NCBI GenBank assembly: GCA_964017185.1 | Contig: OZ024873.1 | Coordinates: 45,804,760 to 45,868,759 of the forward strand | Source: Rugalucina vietnamica | Lineage: Eukaryota > Mollusca > Bivalvia > Lucinida > Lucinidae | Direction: 5' to 3' | Length of the DNA: 64,000 bases | Shown: one piece after another, positions 54,312-64,000 of the stretch | Position numbering within the stretch: the first letter of the stretch is position 1 | Layout of the letters: every line of letters starts with the position of its first letter | Translations under genes and position numbers: made by a program | Notes under the pieces: generated by a model | Databases searched by the model: none | Seen by the model: only the letters and a program-made list of their open reading frames with translations | Told to the model about the DNA's origin: nothing

Positions 54312-54949
54312 CCCCAGTTAAAACGTAGAATATTGACAACGTAACACTACATGTATTCTTATTTGTTTGATTCGTTCTACGTTATGAACGTTCTTTGCTA
54401 ATAGCAGTAAGTATTCCTAACACTAATAATAAATATCTTTGTGCAAACTAAAATCAGTGAATAGACCAGAAATGAGAAAACATCTAAAACACCATATTAT
54501 TCAGAGTCCTCTTTGGTCGCTTTTGAAGTAATAAACGCCACTTCAAATACCGTTTACATGTTCACATTATGGCACTTTAAAGCACGTACATATAAATTTC
54601 AATAATCCCCGAGTCACACAGATAAAAGAAATTTCAGAATCAAAAACAATTTCATACAAAGCTTTCACGTTATTTTTGTGCAATCCATTTTTTTCGTTAT
54701 AGAATAAAAATCACGAATTAAACCATGCCAAATATTTCGTAATAAAACCTCATTATTCAAAGAAATGAGATTGATGTAAATAGGTAGGAAGAAATTCTCG
54801 CCAATTTATCTGATACTATAAACAAATATTTGTATGTTTTGATGCTGGTATGAGATAAGAATCAAAACAGAAGCAGCGTCTTGAAATATGATCTGATAAG
54901 TAACATACACCACGGACGATAATGCACGATTGGTAGGAAAATCAAAATA
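54312..54949 (-). promoter_or_regulatory. 5' flank of the SVEP1-like gene
   Basis: The region immediately upstream of the ATG. AT-rich with no clear TATA box or recognisable element; a non-coding first exon cannot be excluded. Listed because it should hold the 5' UTR or promoter. Confidence 0.3.
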
Positions 54950-55186
54950 TGTGCCGCGTCATGAGAAAACCAGCAATGTGTTTTTGTACAGGTCTGACAC
55001 AAACCGAGAGCTGTACAAGCTCAGAAGGTGGCTAGAGGCTGGAAATGTTAGATTTAAAAAGTAGAGGAATTGCTATACCCGTGTAGCGAAGACAAAGGCG
55101 CTTCTCAGCTTCGCACTTACTGCGAAACTAATCTGCGCATTTGTGTTCACATATGCAAAATATTAACTTTCTCGTGACGCGGCTCA
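54950..55186 (+). mobile_element. MITE family B copy 14
   Basis: Diverged full-length copy 640 bp upstream of the SVEP1-like start codon. Confidence 0.82.
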
Positions 55187-55789
55187 ATACAGAATCTCGA
55201 CATCAAAGATAAGAAATAAAACACACGAAATTCCAGTCCGAACAGTCGATTTACAATCTGCCTGAATTGAAAAAAAGTCAATTATGCTGCAGGCTGATCT
55301 GACTCAGGATGCATAAATATACGAGGCATTATTGAAACGTCAGATGTCAGTGGGCTTTTGTTGCGTTTCTCACATCTTAAATTAATACATTTAGACATGT
55401 CGTTTAATTTGCAGTGTAGATCATCATGGAAAATGGCATGATGCACAGTCTGGAAATTATGAAATATGACAAAATGGTAGTAACAGGGTCCAAATTTAAA
55501 AAATGAATAAGGCCATGTTGACACATTCAAACATAACTCTCAGGTGAGCTTAAAACCTTTGATATTAAAATGCCTTGTTTCCATATTTTGAGTGCCGAAT
55601 ACAGGCCAATAACTGTACCAGTGTTCGGCATTCAGTTAGAAGCATGGAGGTACAATTGATTATACCTCCATGATTAGAACACAACGATACAGATTAGCAA
55701 GTGCTTTAAATGTTACACCGTGTGAGCGGTTTGCCTTTATTACGTCAGGGTTACCAACATAGTACCAAACTCAAATTCAAATATTTTAT
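55187..55789. other. Unassigned intergenic sequence with a pearl-type end fragment
   Basis: Only CTCTCAGGTGAGCTTAAAA at 55537-55555 recalls the right end of the pearl-like family. Confidence 0.4.
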
Positions 55790-56429
55790 TGTTTCACCTC
55801 AATAATGAGACATTCACAATAATAAATACATATATGTATCAATCAAAATACATGTAACGCATAAACATGACAAGAAAATCGCACACAGACACAGTCAGAT
55901 GATGTAACATGAACAAATGATGAAGTAACAAAACTGTCAATTTATGTATTTTGTACTAAATGACAAAATTTTGCGACTGCTCTTACAATAGGGCCACTGG
56001 AATTCATTAGTTAATTGAACTGTTCCTTACTATGTAGCTTCTCAAAGTTACTACAGTTACTTTTTATGACCTCAAATAAATCAGTCCTAGGGGCATCATG
56101 CTTCAAGCATGTTAATAAAACATGGATTTCATCTTCTACTTGTAATATCTGATGCTTTTTGCAAAATTCACAATATCTTTCGTTGCGAGGGATTTTATAA
56201 TGCCTTCCTCTTTCAATTGCTAGCCTATGATTACTTATCCTTATTTTTGTGTAACTTGCCCTATGAGCCCTATTTGTAATATCATTAAAATAATGTTCCT
56301 GTTTGAAAGATCTATATGAATCCATCTTACTAAAACTATCAATTCCATTTATCCAATATTCAATCTAAAGATCACATAGTTTATTGCGTAACAGTACAAC
56401 CGCTTCTTGTGATATATGTTCGGCATTTA
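55790..56429 (-). pseudogene. LINE family A remnant, 3' part
   Basis: The minus-strand frame 56325-56011 contains TKIRISNHRLAIERGRHYKI, then CEFCKKHQ, then EDEIHVLLTCL, parallel to the C-terminus of the copy at 34933. The tail near 55775-55800 reads CAATAAAATATTTGAATTTG, the same TTTGA-type tail. It continues the fragment at 59461-59745 across the younger LINE. Confidence 0.8.
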
Positions 56430-56913
56430 TTTATTTGTTTTTTATTTATTTATACAATATTTAAAGAGGTGTACACTTTTAGCTAAGAAGCCATTCTACC
56501 AAGTGGCCCTCTATAACAGAATAAAACAATAAACATATAATACAACAATATACAAATTTACATTATGTCAGTGGCTCATACATATGTAATAAAACGGAGC
56601 ATTTTTAGATTATTGTTTAAAATAACTAGATATAATCAGTAATACAGTTGTTTGAAAATGTCAAAAATTTTATAAAATGTTATAATCATTCTAGCTTTTG
56701 ACTACACACTGCTGTGAAGGATGCAATAAAACATGTCATGATTTAAAAGATAGCATTATATAGTTATCTTTAAAATTCTTGTAGTCATGTATTTAAATGT
56801 AGAGTTTCTAAAAAAGCTTTATCAACATAAACAAATATGTTTAATGTTTAAGAATATCTAAAACCTTAGAAGTAATTGCACATTGGTATTTATCACTTAA
56901 TGATAACTGTTAA

Positions 56914-57204
56914 TTAATGTCGTATTAGGTAGTTTATGAGGCAACTCTTGAACTCATTTAAAGAGCTTGCTGTTCTTAAATTTAATGGTAACACATTCCA
57001 CAACTTTGAAGCAGAATAGGAAAATGAGCGATCAAATAGCGCAGACCGTGACCTAGGGATTGACAACAGGCCATTTTCAGAAGATCTTAAGGACCGTGAA
57101 TGTGTCTGTGAAACGGGTGTTAACAGGTTAGTTATGTATGTCGGTGTCAAATCATTAAGAGCTTTATACACTAGTACCGATTTATTATACATAATCGTTT
57201 TGGA
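56914..57204 (-). pseudogene. LINE B C-terminal segment after frameshift
   Basis: IMYNKSVLVYKALNDLTPTY, RSLRSSENGLLSIPRSRS, FDRSFSYSASKLWNVLPLNL, KSCLINYLI: the standard C-terminal tail of CR1/jockey-type ORF2 proteins. A one-base deletion near 57205 places it out of frame with the RT. Confidence 0.88.
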
Positions 57205-58493
57205 ATCGTTTGCCAACCTAATTGTTCGAACATATAAGAAGATGGCGTCATAAAGTCTGCTTTTAAGATAATACGTGCAGCTCGTTTTTGAAGCTTTGAA
57301 AGTCGTTCAATATTTGCAGTGGACGTTGTGCCCCATGTATTACTGCCATAATCAAGTATAGGCAAAATGTAAGCTTGGTAGAACATCTTCTGTACGTCTT
57401 GTGGAACATAAGCTGATATGTGCTTTAGCAGTGATATTTTAGATGCCAAAATCGAACATAAATTATCGATCTGCGGCGTCCAAGATAGATTTTCGTCAAT
57501 TACTATTCCCAAAAGTTTTTGCTTGGAGACTTGTTTAATATTTTTTGCATCTATATTTAGTTCAAGATGGTCAGTGGCATCGACCCTTTTTCTCGCGTTA
57601 AGTAACATATAGGTTGTTTTGTCAAGATTAATTGGTAATTTATTACGTTTGCTCCAGTTTATGATTTGTAAAAAGTCAGCTGAGATTTCTTCGTTTATCG
57701 TATTTGTATCAGGGCTACTGGTGTGTACTGTTGTATCATCAGCGAATAAGTCACAATAACAGTGTTTTAAGAAGAGGGGTAAATCATTGACAAAAAGAAG
57801 AAATAAAGTTGGTCCCAGAATCGACCCTTGGGGAACGCCAGATTTAATATTTGAAAAAGATGACAATCCTCTGTCATATTGTATAGTTTGTTGTCGTGCT
57901 TCGAGATATGAAATAAACCAACGAAGTGATGCATTATTAAGTTTATATACTGCGAGTTTCTGTATTAGTATTTCATGGTCGACTAAGTCAAATGCTTTCC
58001 GGAAGTCGATGAACATTGATCCAATTGTATTGCCCTTGTCTATGTCTGCCATCCATTTATCGGTCAATTTAATAAGCGCTGTTTGGCAACTGTGTTTCTG
58101 CCGAAAGCCCGATTGACTTTCGTGGATAAGATTATATTTATTCATATATGCCATCAGATGTTTATTTACATGCTTTTCAAAAATCTTGGATAGTGTAGGC
58201 AGGATTGATATAGGTCTGTAATTGCAAGGGTCAGATTTACTGCCACTTTTGTGGATTGGAAATACTTTAGCAACTTTAAGTTTGTCGGGGAATTTTCCAG
58301 TAGCGATACTTTTATTTAAAAGAGAAGCTATGCTTGTTGATATTATATTGGCGACCGATTTTATTATTCTTGGTCCAATGCCGTCTAACCCTATCGCTTT
58401 GCTAGAATCCAAAGCCAGAAGTGAGGCTGACACCTGTTCTGGAGTGATATAAGGGATATTGAAAAATGTATCATGTGGTATTTTTTCATTCAC
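57171..58493 (-). pseudogene. LINE B reverse transcriptase
   Basis: 440 codons here, with the same frame open upstream to about 58750. RT motifs in order: SSKAIGLDGIGPRIIK, NYRPISILPTLSKIFEK, SGFRQKHSCQTAL, GSMFIDFRKAFDLVDH, GVPQGSILGPTLFLLFVNDL, CDLFADDTTVH (catalytic FADD) and the KLLGIVIDENLSWTPQI thumb. All catalytic residues look intact; the enzyme is inactivated only by flanking frameshifts and the 5' truncation. Confidence 0.92.
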
Positions 58494-58671
58494 AGATGTC
58501 TTTAATTTCGATAAATCAGGACCTATATTGTCGCAATTGTCACTACCAAAAATATCGGAGATTGAAGAAAAATAATCATTTAGTTTGGTTGCTACATCTT
58601 CTGATGATGTATATCGCTCGTTATTTATGATGATTTCTTCTGGTAGACTGCCATTTGAGTTTTTATCGTTA

Positions 58672-59460
58672 TTATTGACTTTTCGAAAATGCTGCCAAAT
58701 TGCTCGTGTGTCTTTTGATTGTGTAACTGAATCTGAAAAAATGTTTGCGTTTAGCTTTTCGTATCAAACATTTTGTCAAGTTGCGATACTTTTTATATTC
58801 ATCCCATAACTTTTTCCGTTTACAGGCATCGCGTTTTCTGCTTACAAGAGTAATTTCATCATTATACCAGTCAGGTAATTTTTTAGATTTAATGCGCTTT
58901 GTTTTATATGGTGCATGATGGTCTAAGTTATTTAAGAAGATCGTATACCATATTGCAAGATCATCATTTATATCTGTTTGAATTCCAACACTGAAATTAT
59001 CGAGATCCGCTGCGAGGTCCGTGATGAACGCGTCCTCGTTAAAAGTTTTAAAAGATCTGTATGAAGTCGTGATATGGTCAGCTTTATTGATTCTATTATT
59101 GATTTTTCTTGAAAAACATACTGGAAAATGGTCGCTTATAGAAAAATATGGCACAAAGCTTTCAGAGATATTTTCGGGATGCGACGTATAAATGTGATCT
59201 ATGATAGTTGAACTTGTCTTCGTAACCCGTGTTGGTTGTGATATAAGTTGCGATAGATCAAAGAGCTCTATTAAGTTCAGCCATTTCCGATTTATGTCTG
59301 TACCAAGATCAATGTTAAAATCGCCCATTAGAATAATCTCTAGGCCCGTTGTCTGCGCTATTGATAGTTCTTCCTTTATCATTTTACATAAAGATTTTAA
59401 AAAAGTAACCCATGAAAATACTCCCTCATTATTCAGTGGTGGATAAAGAAAGAGCCTCAC
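58672..59460 (-). pseudogene. LINE B endonuclease part, 5'-truncated
   Basis: 262 codons with IILMGDFNIDLGTD, STIIDHIYTSHPE and FSISDHFPVCFSR, the conserved motifs of the C-terminal half of the AP-type endonuclease of non-LTR elements. The N-terminal half is missing. Ends at a stop created by one extra T near 58740; the RT frame is open through this point. Confidence 0.85.
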
Positions 59461-59745
59461 GTAACAGGGTGTTCTCAGAACTTTGCAAATGATCCCAGTA
59501 TTTCAGAGCTTGTAACAAGCACGAAAGGCCAATGGGAAACCGACCAAATTCGCCTTTAACGGCTAGATTTACAGCCTTTTTATTTACCCCTAAAATGAAT
59601 TTAATAAACCGAACATGAACTTTTTCTATATCTAGATTTTCTAAAAACTTGGCTATCCCATTTGATTGATTGAAGTTTCGTTTAGTAAGGTCAGCGGCAA
59701 TCCATAATTCTGAGCAGTAGCATAAAATAGTACCACGAAATCTCT
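59461..59745 (-). pseudogene. LINE family A remnant, 5' part
   Basis: The minus strand encodes GTILCYCSELWIAADL, IEKVHVRFIKFILGVNKKAV, FGRFPIGLSCLLQALKYW and SSENTLL, parallel to 34960-35220. It is cut by LINE B at its 3' side. Confidence 0.82.
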
Positions 59746-60075
59746 TGAGTTAGTTGTATCAAATATAATATATAAAACTATTAACATGTAACTCATATTT
59801 ATAATTCATTTAACAAAAACAAATGCAGATAACATTGTTACTGTGGAGCTGTCTATGGTAGTAACACAGAATCACTGAATAAATTGCATCTTATAACATC
59901 TTAAACTATTTACATGTATCTCATTTTTATATTTCATTTAACAAAAACAAGTGAAGATAAAACTATCACTGTGGATCTGTCTAAAGTAGAAGCACATAAT
60001 CTCTGAGTAAGTTGAATCTAATAACATCTACAACTTTTTACATGTACCTCAGATTTATATTGCATTTAACATGTC
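59746..60075. repeat. About 128 bp tandem repeat, 2.6 copies
   Basis: ATTTCATTTAACAAAAACAA, ACTGTGGATCTGTCTA and ACATGTATCTCA-type markers recur at 59800, 59930 and 60060. Confidence 0.8.
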
Positions 60076-60096
60076 ACTGAAGATCTATCGATCTAA

Positions 60097-60196
60097 TCGA
60101 TATTTGAAAGCGAATATTAAACCTGATCAGACACTTTTTATCTGAATCGATATTTGAAAGCGAATATTAAACCTGATCAGACACTTTTTATCTGAA
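60097..60196. repeat. Perfect 50 bp tandem duplication
   Basis: TCGATATTTGAAAGCGAATA unit, 60097-60146 and 60147-60196 identical, implying a recent event. Confidence 0.95.
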
Positions 60197-61048
60197 CCGA
60201 TTTAATTTCACCTTTCTATTTTTCTTCTTTTTTTTTTGCACATCACAGAAACAAGTCATACCCAAAACAAGCCAGACATGACCATCACAGTATTATTGTA
60301 TGTTAATATATTCATTTATCGATCAGGGGGTCTATTCGTCAAGCCAATATGCTCGGGAGTTGTGCTGGTTAAGGTTTATTTAGTCAGGTGTTTCATTGTT
60401 TTCTTCATAAAATGAAACAAATATAGGAAGTTAGGTCAGCAATGTACATTTCTTGAAGTGCAGTCTCTAGATACATATTAAAACATCAAATTAGCACTAA
60501 CAAATCTTTGCAAAAGTTTGAGAAGCGATCAGCGACAATGTTCAAAGCTCATAAAAGCACGTGCCTTATCCGCGAGAAGATAAACTAGCGGTACATTTTT
60601 TATTAATTTGTCGACACACTTGTGATTTTGAGCAGACTGCTAAAGTTGAGTACACTTGCTGGTCTTCAATGATTTTTATATTCAAGAAATAACATGTCAT
60701 TTTGCTTTGGATGAAGAACACCATGTAAACATGTAACGAATAAGAATAAAATGTAGGGGTGGTGTGAATGCAAAGCACAAAATCATGGGTTGGGAGATAT
60801 TTTCAAAAATATGAAACTCTTAAGTTTTCGTTACTTTTGAGATTCGTTCATGATATGGACCCTTTTAACAGGCAATACCATATTGCAGTTGCACACATTT
60901 AACAGGCTAGGAAATACCATATGTGCAGTTGCACACATTAAGACTTTCGTTAAATTGTTATTAATTATTACTGTAGATCGAAGAGTGATAGGCGTTATAA
61001 GCATTACAACTAGTTTGTACGATTAACAATGAAACTATAGTGTTTATG
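60197..61048. other. Unassigned intergenic sequence
   Basis: AT-rich. A near-duplicate (AATACCATAT...GCAGTTGCACACATT) occurs at 60876-60950. No gene recognised. Confidence 0.45.
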
Positions 61049-61051
61049 CCT

Positions 61052-61530
61052 AGGTTACATTTGCCCCGATCATCATACGATTTTTTGGTCTGTGATTTTC
61101 CCTATGATTTAAGACATCGTAGATGATCGTGAGCTACGACATATGTGTTAACAATTCAACGATTTCTTGCTCTGGCTTTCGTCGATGTTTTGAATCAGAA
61201 CCGAATGGAGATCGTATGGAAATTGTCTTAAATTAGAAATCGTATAGAGCCCGTGCGATGTCCGCGGGGAGCCCCTATGATTTCTGACTGAGCCCTTGCG
61301 GTCTCCCTACGATCGTACGATCATCGAAGGGTCTCAATCAGCGCGCACACGACGTGTCTACGGGCTACGGTTTTCCGATGTGTAAAAATTTATATAAGTG
61401 TAGACTATTACAAATTCGTAGAGGCTATGGAGATCGTTGGAACATCATAGGATCATCGTGCGGAACTGGACGAAAATGCCAAAATTAGCATCGTGCAATC
61501 ATCGCAAGCTAATCGTAGGCCAAATGTAAC
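61052..61530. mobile_element. Small inverted-repeat element rich in CGAT motifs
   Basis: TAGGTTACATTTG near 61052 is mirrored by CAAATGTAACCTA near 61518-61530. The interior has many ATCGT / ACGAT words in both orientations, so it can fold extensively. Confidence 0.55.
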
Positions 61531-61712
61531 CTATGCAATAGTCGTAGTAGTCATGGTTGTGAGGATGAGCTGGGCAATACGTCCAATGATAATTTAGGTC
61601 GGAGGCAAGACCTAGGTTAAAAGTCCCATTCGAAACATTGGTGAAGCAAAGATTGAATCAACGATGATTGAATCAATCATTACAAAATAAGGTTTTCGAC
61701 TCCACCTTAGCT

Positions 61713-61991
61713 GCTGACTGGGGCGTAAAGCATCAATTCAAACAAACAAACTTTTCAAAGGAGGTTTCTATGAACTACATGCTATCACGCACATGCAATG
61801 AAAATGTTGACTGGGGCGTAAAGCATCAATTCAAACAAACAAACTTTTCAAAGGAGGCTTCTATGAACTACATGCTATCACGCACATGCAATGAAAATGT
61901 TGACTGGGGCGTAAAGCATCAATTCAAACAAACAAACTTTTCAAAGGAGGCTTCTATGAACTACATGCTATCACGCACATGCAATGAAAAT
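61713..61991 (+). repeat. 93 bp tandem repeat, three copies
   Basis: GACTGGGGCGTAAAGCATCA and CTATGAACTACATGCTATCA recur at 93 bp spacing; copies nearly identical. Because 93 is a multiple of three, a frame of 121 codons (61668-62033) stays open with a 31-residue repeat, but the unit derives from dispersed repeat F sequence and is probably not a gene. Confidence 0.9.
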
Positions 61992-62200
61992 GCACTAAAA
62001 CACAATTTGAGTATAAAATGCGGATCGTATTAGAAAGAAGTGTCTTACTCGACCATTTACCGTTCAATGTATGTCACTTTTACGTCCCAGTTGACAATGG
62101 TTGAGTGATGTCGGGAAGGATTCAAAGCACCCTGTGTAGAACCAGATCTATGGTGCATAAACGTATACGCCCGCCTACAGATACTTTGCTAAACATCATT

Positions 62201-62436
62201 TGAGCCGCGTCATGAGAAAACCAACAATGTGATTTCCAAACAGGTTCGACACAAACCGAGCTGTACAAACAAAGAAGATGGCTAGAGGCCGAAAAGTTTG
62301 GATTTAGAAAGTAGATGAATTGTCCTAGCCGAGTGGCGAAAACAAAGGCGCTTATCAGCTTCGCAGTTACTGTGAAGCTGGTCTGCGCGTTTGTTTTGGT
62401 ATATGCGAAATGTTTGTTTTCTCATGATGCAACTTA
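62201..62436 (+). mobile_element. MITE family B copy 15
   Basis: TGAGCCGCGTCATGAG start, palindrome near 62355, right end decayed (GATGCAACTTA). Confidence 0.82.
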
Positions 62437-63533
62437 TTCAGTATATTTTAGAGATGTCTTGAAATGTCATTTGTCCACCTGGTGTCTGTGTGCAAATTGT
62501 ATACTCAATTATGTATATACCTGGACATTCTGATCCACAGATTTACTTTCCTGTCGCTACGTAACGTTCCAAGGAGCTGAATCTTTGAAAGCAACACGTC
62601 GTTGCTAAGGAACAAGGAAGATCAAAATGGCGTCATCAATTTTTCAAGGGTTCGCGTTATGCAACTCACGCCAGAATTACGAGGAAAAAATTTATGTTTT
62701 GGGATGTGATGGATGATATCCTTGTTGAGCTTTTCAGCGAATATGTCTTTCAGCCACTATAAACAAGCTCAATTATTTAAAATTTGAGAGTGGCTTCGAC
62801 TGCATGAACAATATGAGTACCTGGTACAGAGTCATTGAGATTGCACGTTCACCGTACTAAAGCGTCTTAACATTCACGGCCACCTGAAAAATGTGCTTAT
62901 ACCAAGATTTTTTTATTTTGGACTCCCTTTCATGAAGCGATTTCGATTCCCAGGAATGTACGTACTGGTTATATTTATTTGTGGGTCGAATCGGACAATG
63001 TCCGGTGCATAAATCTTCAAAATATAGGGCAAACTTGTGAATCTGGCCGAAACTGTTATATCAAAACAGCCACGTATCGAAACTTTGAACATCAAAAACA
63101 AGTTTCCTATTGCATCTTCGCCACTCTTGTTTTGATTTCTAATAACGTTTGTAAATTCTCTTGAGACTGCACATCAGGATTTTATTCAAAATCAAAAGAT
63201 AAAACAGAAATCATGCAACTTACCTGTTCACCTGTCTACTCAATTTCTTTGTTTACATTCAATTTTTCACAACCACTACCGGAACTTGCTTATACCTGGA
63301 CGACACCAGATCAAATAGGCTTAGAGAATAGACCCCGTGTCGATACTGGTTTAATAACTTTATTGCGCTTCTGTTCCCACTTAATTCACAGCTTTGCCGA
63401 CCCAGCTAGAGGCACAAGAACCCATGGCCTGGATCCTCAAAACCTTGGGAAACCTGATTTGCTAAACCTACTGTGATAGTATGTATGCAGTCGGGCATGC
63501 AGGTGTTCCGGTAATGATTTTGGGAGATGTTAA
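62437..63533. other. Unassigned intergenic sequence
   Basis: Short open frames only; no homology recognised. Confidence 0.45.
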
Positions 63534-64000
63534 GAGTTATCTAAACTGAAATCTGAAAATATAAATTTGAAACAAAATTGTGAAAATTTGAAAGAAGAAC
63601 TACTCGAACTGAAAGCTAGGAGCATGCAGGAAAATTTGTTATTCTTTGGTCTTAGCGAATCGCCTCGGGGGGTCCCGGATGGAACCGAAAACAAACTGCG
63701 TGATTTCCTGAAACATGAACTGGACGGAATCGACACGGGTAGAATAGACTCAATAGTTTTCGACAGAGTTCACCGATTAGGCCGTCTTAAGCACGACCCA
63801 CAGAATAACCCCCGACCCATAGTAGCGAAATTTGAGAAATATACGGACAGAGAGTACATAAGGAAAGCCGGTATTGACTTAAACAAACGCAGAAATGGCT
63901 ACAGCATAAGAGAACAATTTCCACCGGAAATCGAAGAGCGACGAAAACTGCTCTATCCCGTTATGCGACGATATATGGAGAACGACGAAAATAAGGTGTA
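63534..64000 (+). pseudogene. LINE ORF1-like (L1-type) fragment, runs off the window
   Basis: Open for 155 codons from just after a TAA at 63531 to the window end, without its own start. A coiled-coil-like stretch (ENLKEELLELKARSMQENLL) leads into FFGLSESP, VFDRVHRLGR, RPIVAKFEKYTDREYIRKAG and REQFPPEIEERRKLLYPVMR. This is the RNA-binding ORF1-like domain common in invertebrate L1/Tx1-type elements, acting as nucleic-acid chaperone in retrotransposition (known). It looks 5'-truncated; whether the 3' part is intact cannot be seen. Confidence 0.75.

Larger units (their letters stand above)
56430..59460 (-). mobile_element. LINE family B (CR1/jockey-type), 5'-truncated, inserted in LINE A
   Basis: Contains the C-terminal part of the AP endonuclease, a full reverse transcriptase, a C-terminal segment, a roughly 480 bp 3' UTR and an A-rich TAAA tail (56430-56460). 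Only two single-base frameshifts break it (about 58740 in a T run, and about 57205), so it is fairly young. The older LINE A sequence resumes on both sides, with roughly 100 bp of it missing at the junction; no convincing target duplication. Confidence 0.85.

Noticed and set aside
56387-59467. Eight shared bases (CGTAACAG) as target duplication of LINE B
   Set aside because: The right-hand copy lies about 35 bp beyond the A-rich tail and within resumed LINE A coding sequence, so the match is probably chance.

Overview
The window looks like nuclear DNA of a mollusc, most probably a bivalve. It is AT-rich and intron-rich, with canonical GT-AG introns. It is packed with dispersed elements of the kinds reported from bivalves: tandem-core elements with an ACGG-type microsatellite and a terminal hairpin, very dense small inverted-repeat elements (MITEs), and CR1/jockey-type LINE fragments. 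No bacterial, organellar or viral gene is visible.

The main gene lies on the minus strand from 54311 to 9772 and continues beyond position 1. It is an orthologue-like copy of SVEP1, a large secreted adhesion protein. Seventeen exons were placed by hand; they join without a frame break into 1182 codons. Domain order is signal peptide, vWA, EGF, GCC2/GCC3 (ephrin-receptor-like), three CCP/sushi, two HYR, CCP, a two-exon conserved linker, three GCC2/GCC3, two EGF. This matches the N-terminal part of vertebrate SVEP1. Intron 1 is phase 0 and every later intron is phase 1. The remaining EGF, pentraxin and sushi exons must lie left of the window.

A second gene sits on the plus strand (17835-22780) inside the 24 kb intron 11 of the first. 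Two exons encode 618 residues: signal peptide, a somatomedin-B-like cysteine cluster, a cysteine-rich ectodomain and a hydrophobic C-terminal tail that looks like a GPI-anchor signal.

The rest is mostly mobile DNA. Positions 1-5220 hold a nest of tandem-core elements. Positions 5595-9556 hold a pearl-like element carrying two further insertions. Intron 11 holds a 5.4 kb element (25011-30380) that splits an older repeat, and a 6.5 kb Harbinger-like element (31942-38418, TTA target duplication) that splits a MITE and itself carries a pearl-like element and a LINE. Right of the gene, a LINE (about 56430-59460) interrupts an older LINE, and an L1-type ORF1 fragment runs off the right edge. At least 16 copies of one roughly 235 bp MITE are scattered throughout.

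Two patterns stand out. Several exons have a MITE edge within about 35 nt of a splice site. Three domain exons (7, 10, 14) are accompanied by tandem, decayed copies of one exon edge together with its splice site. All splice models, families and domain calls rest on reading the sequence only; no alignment or search was run.
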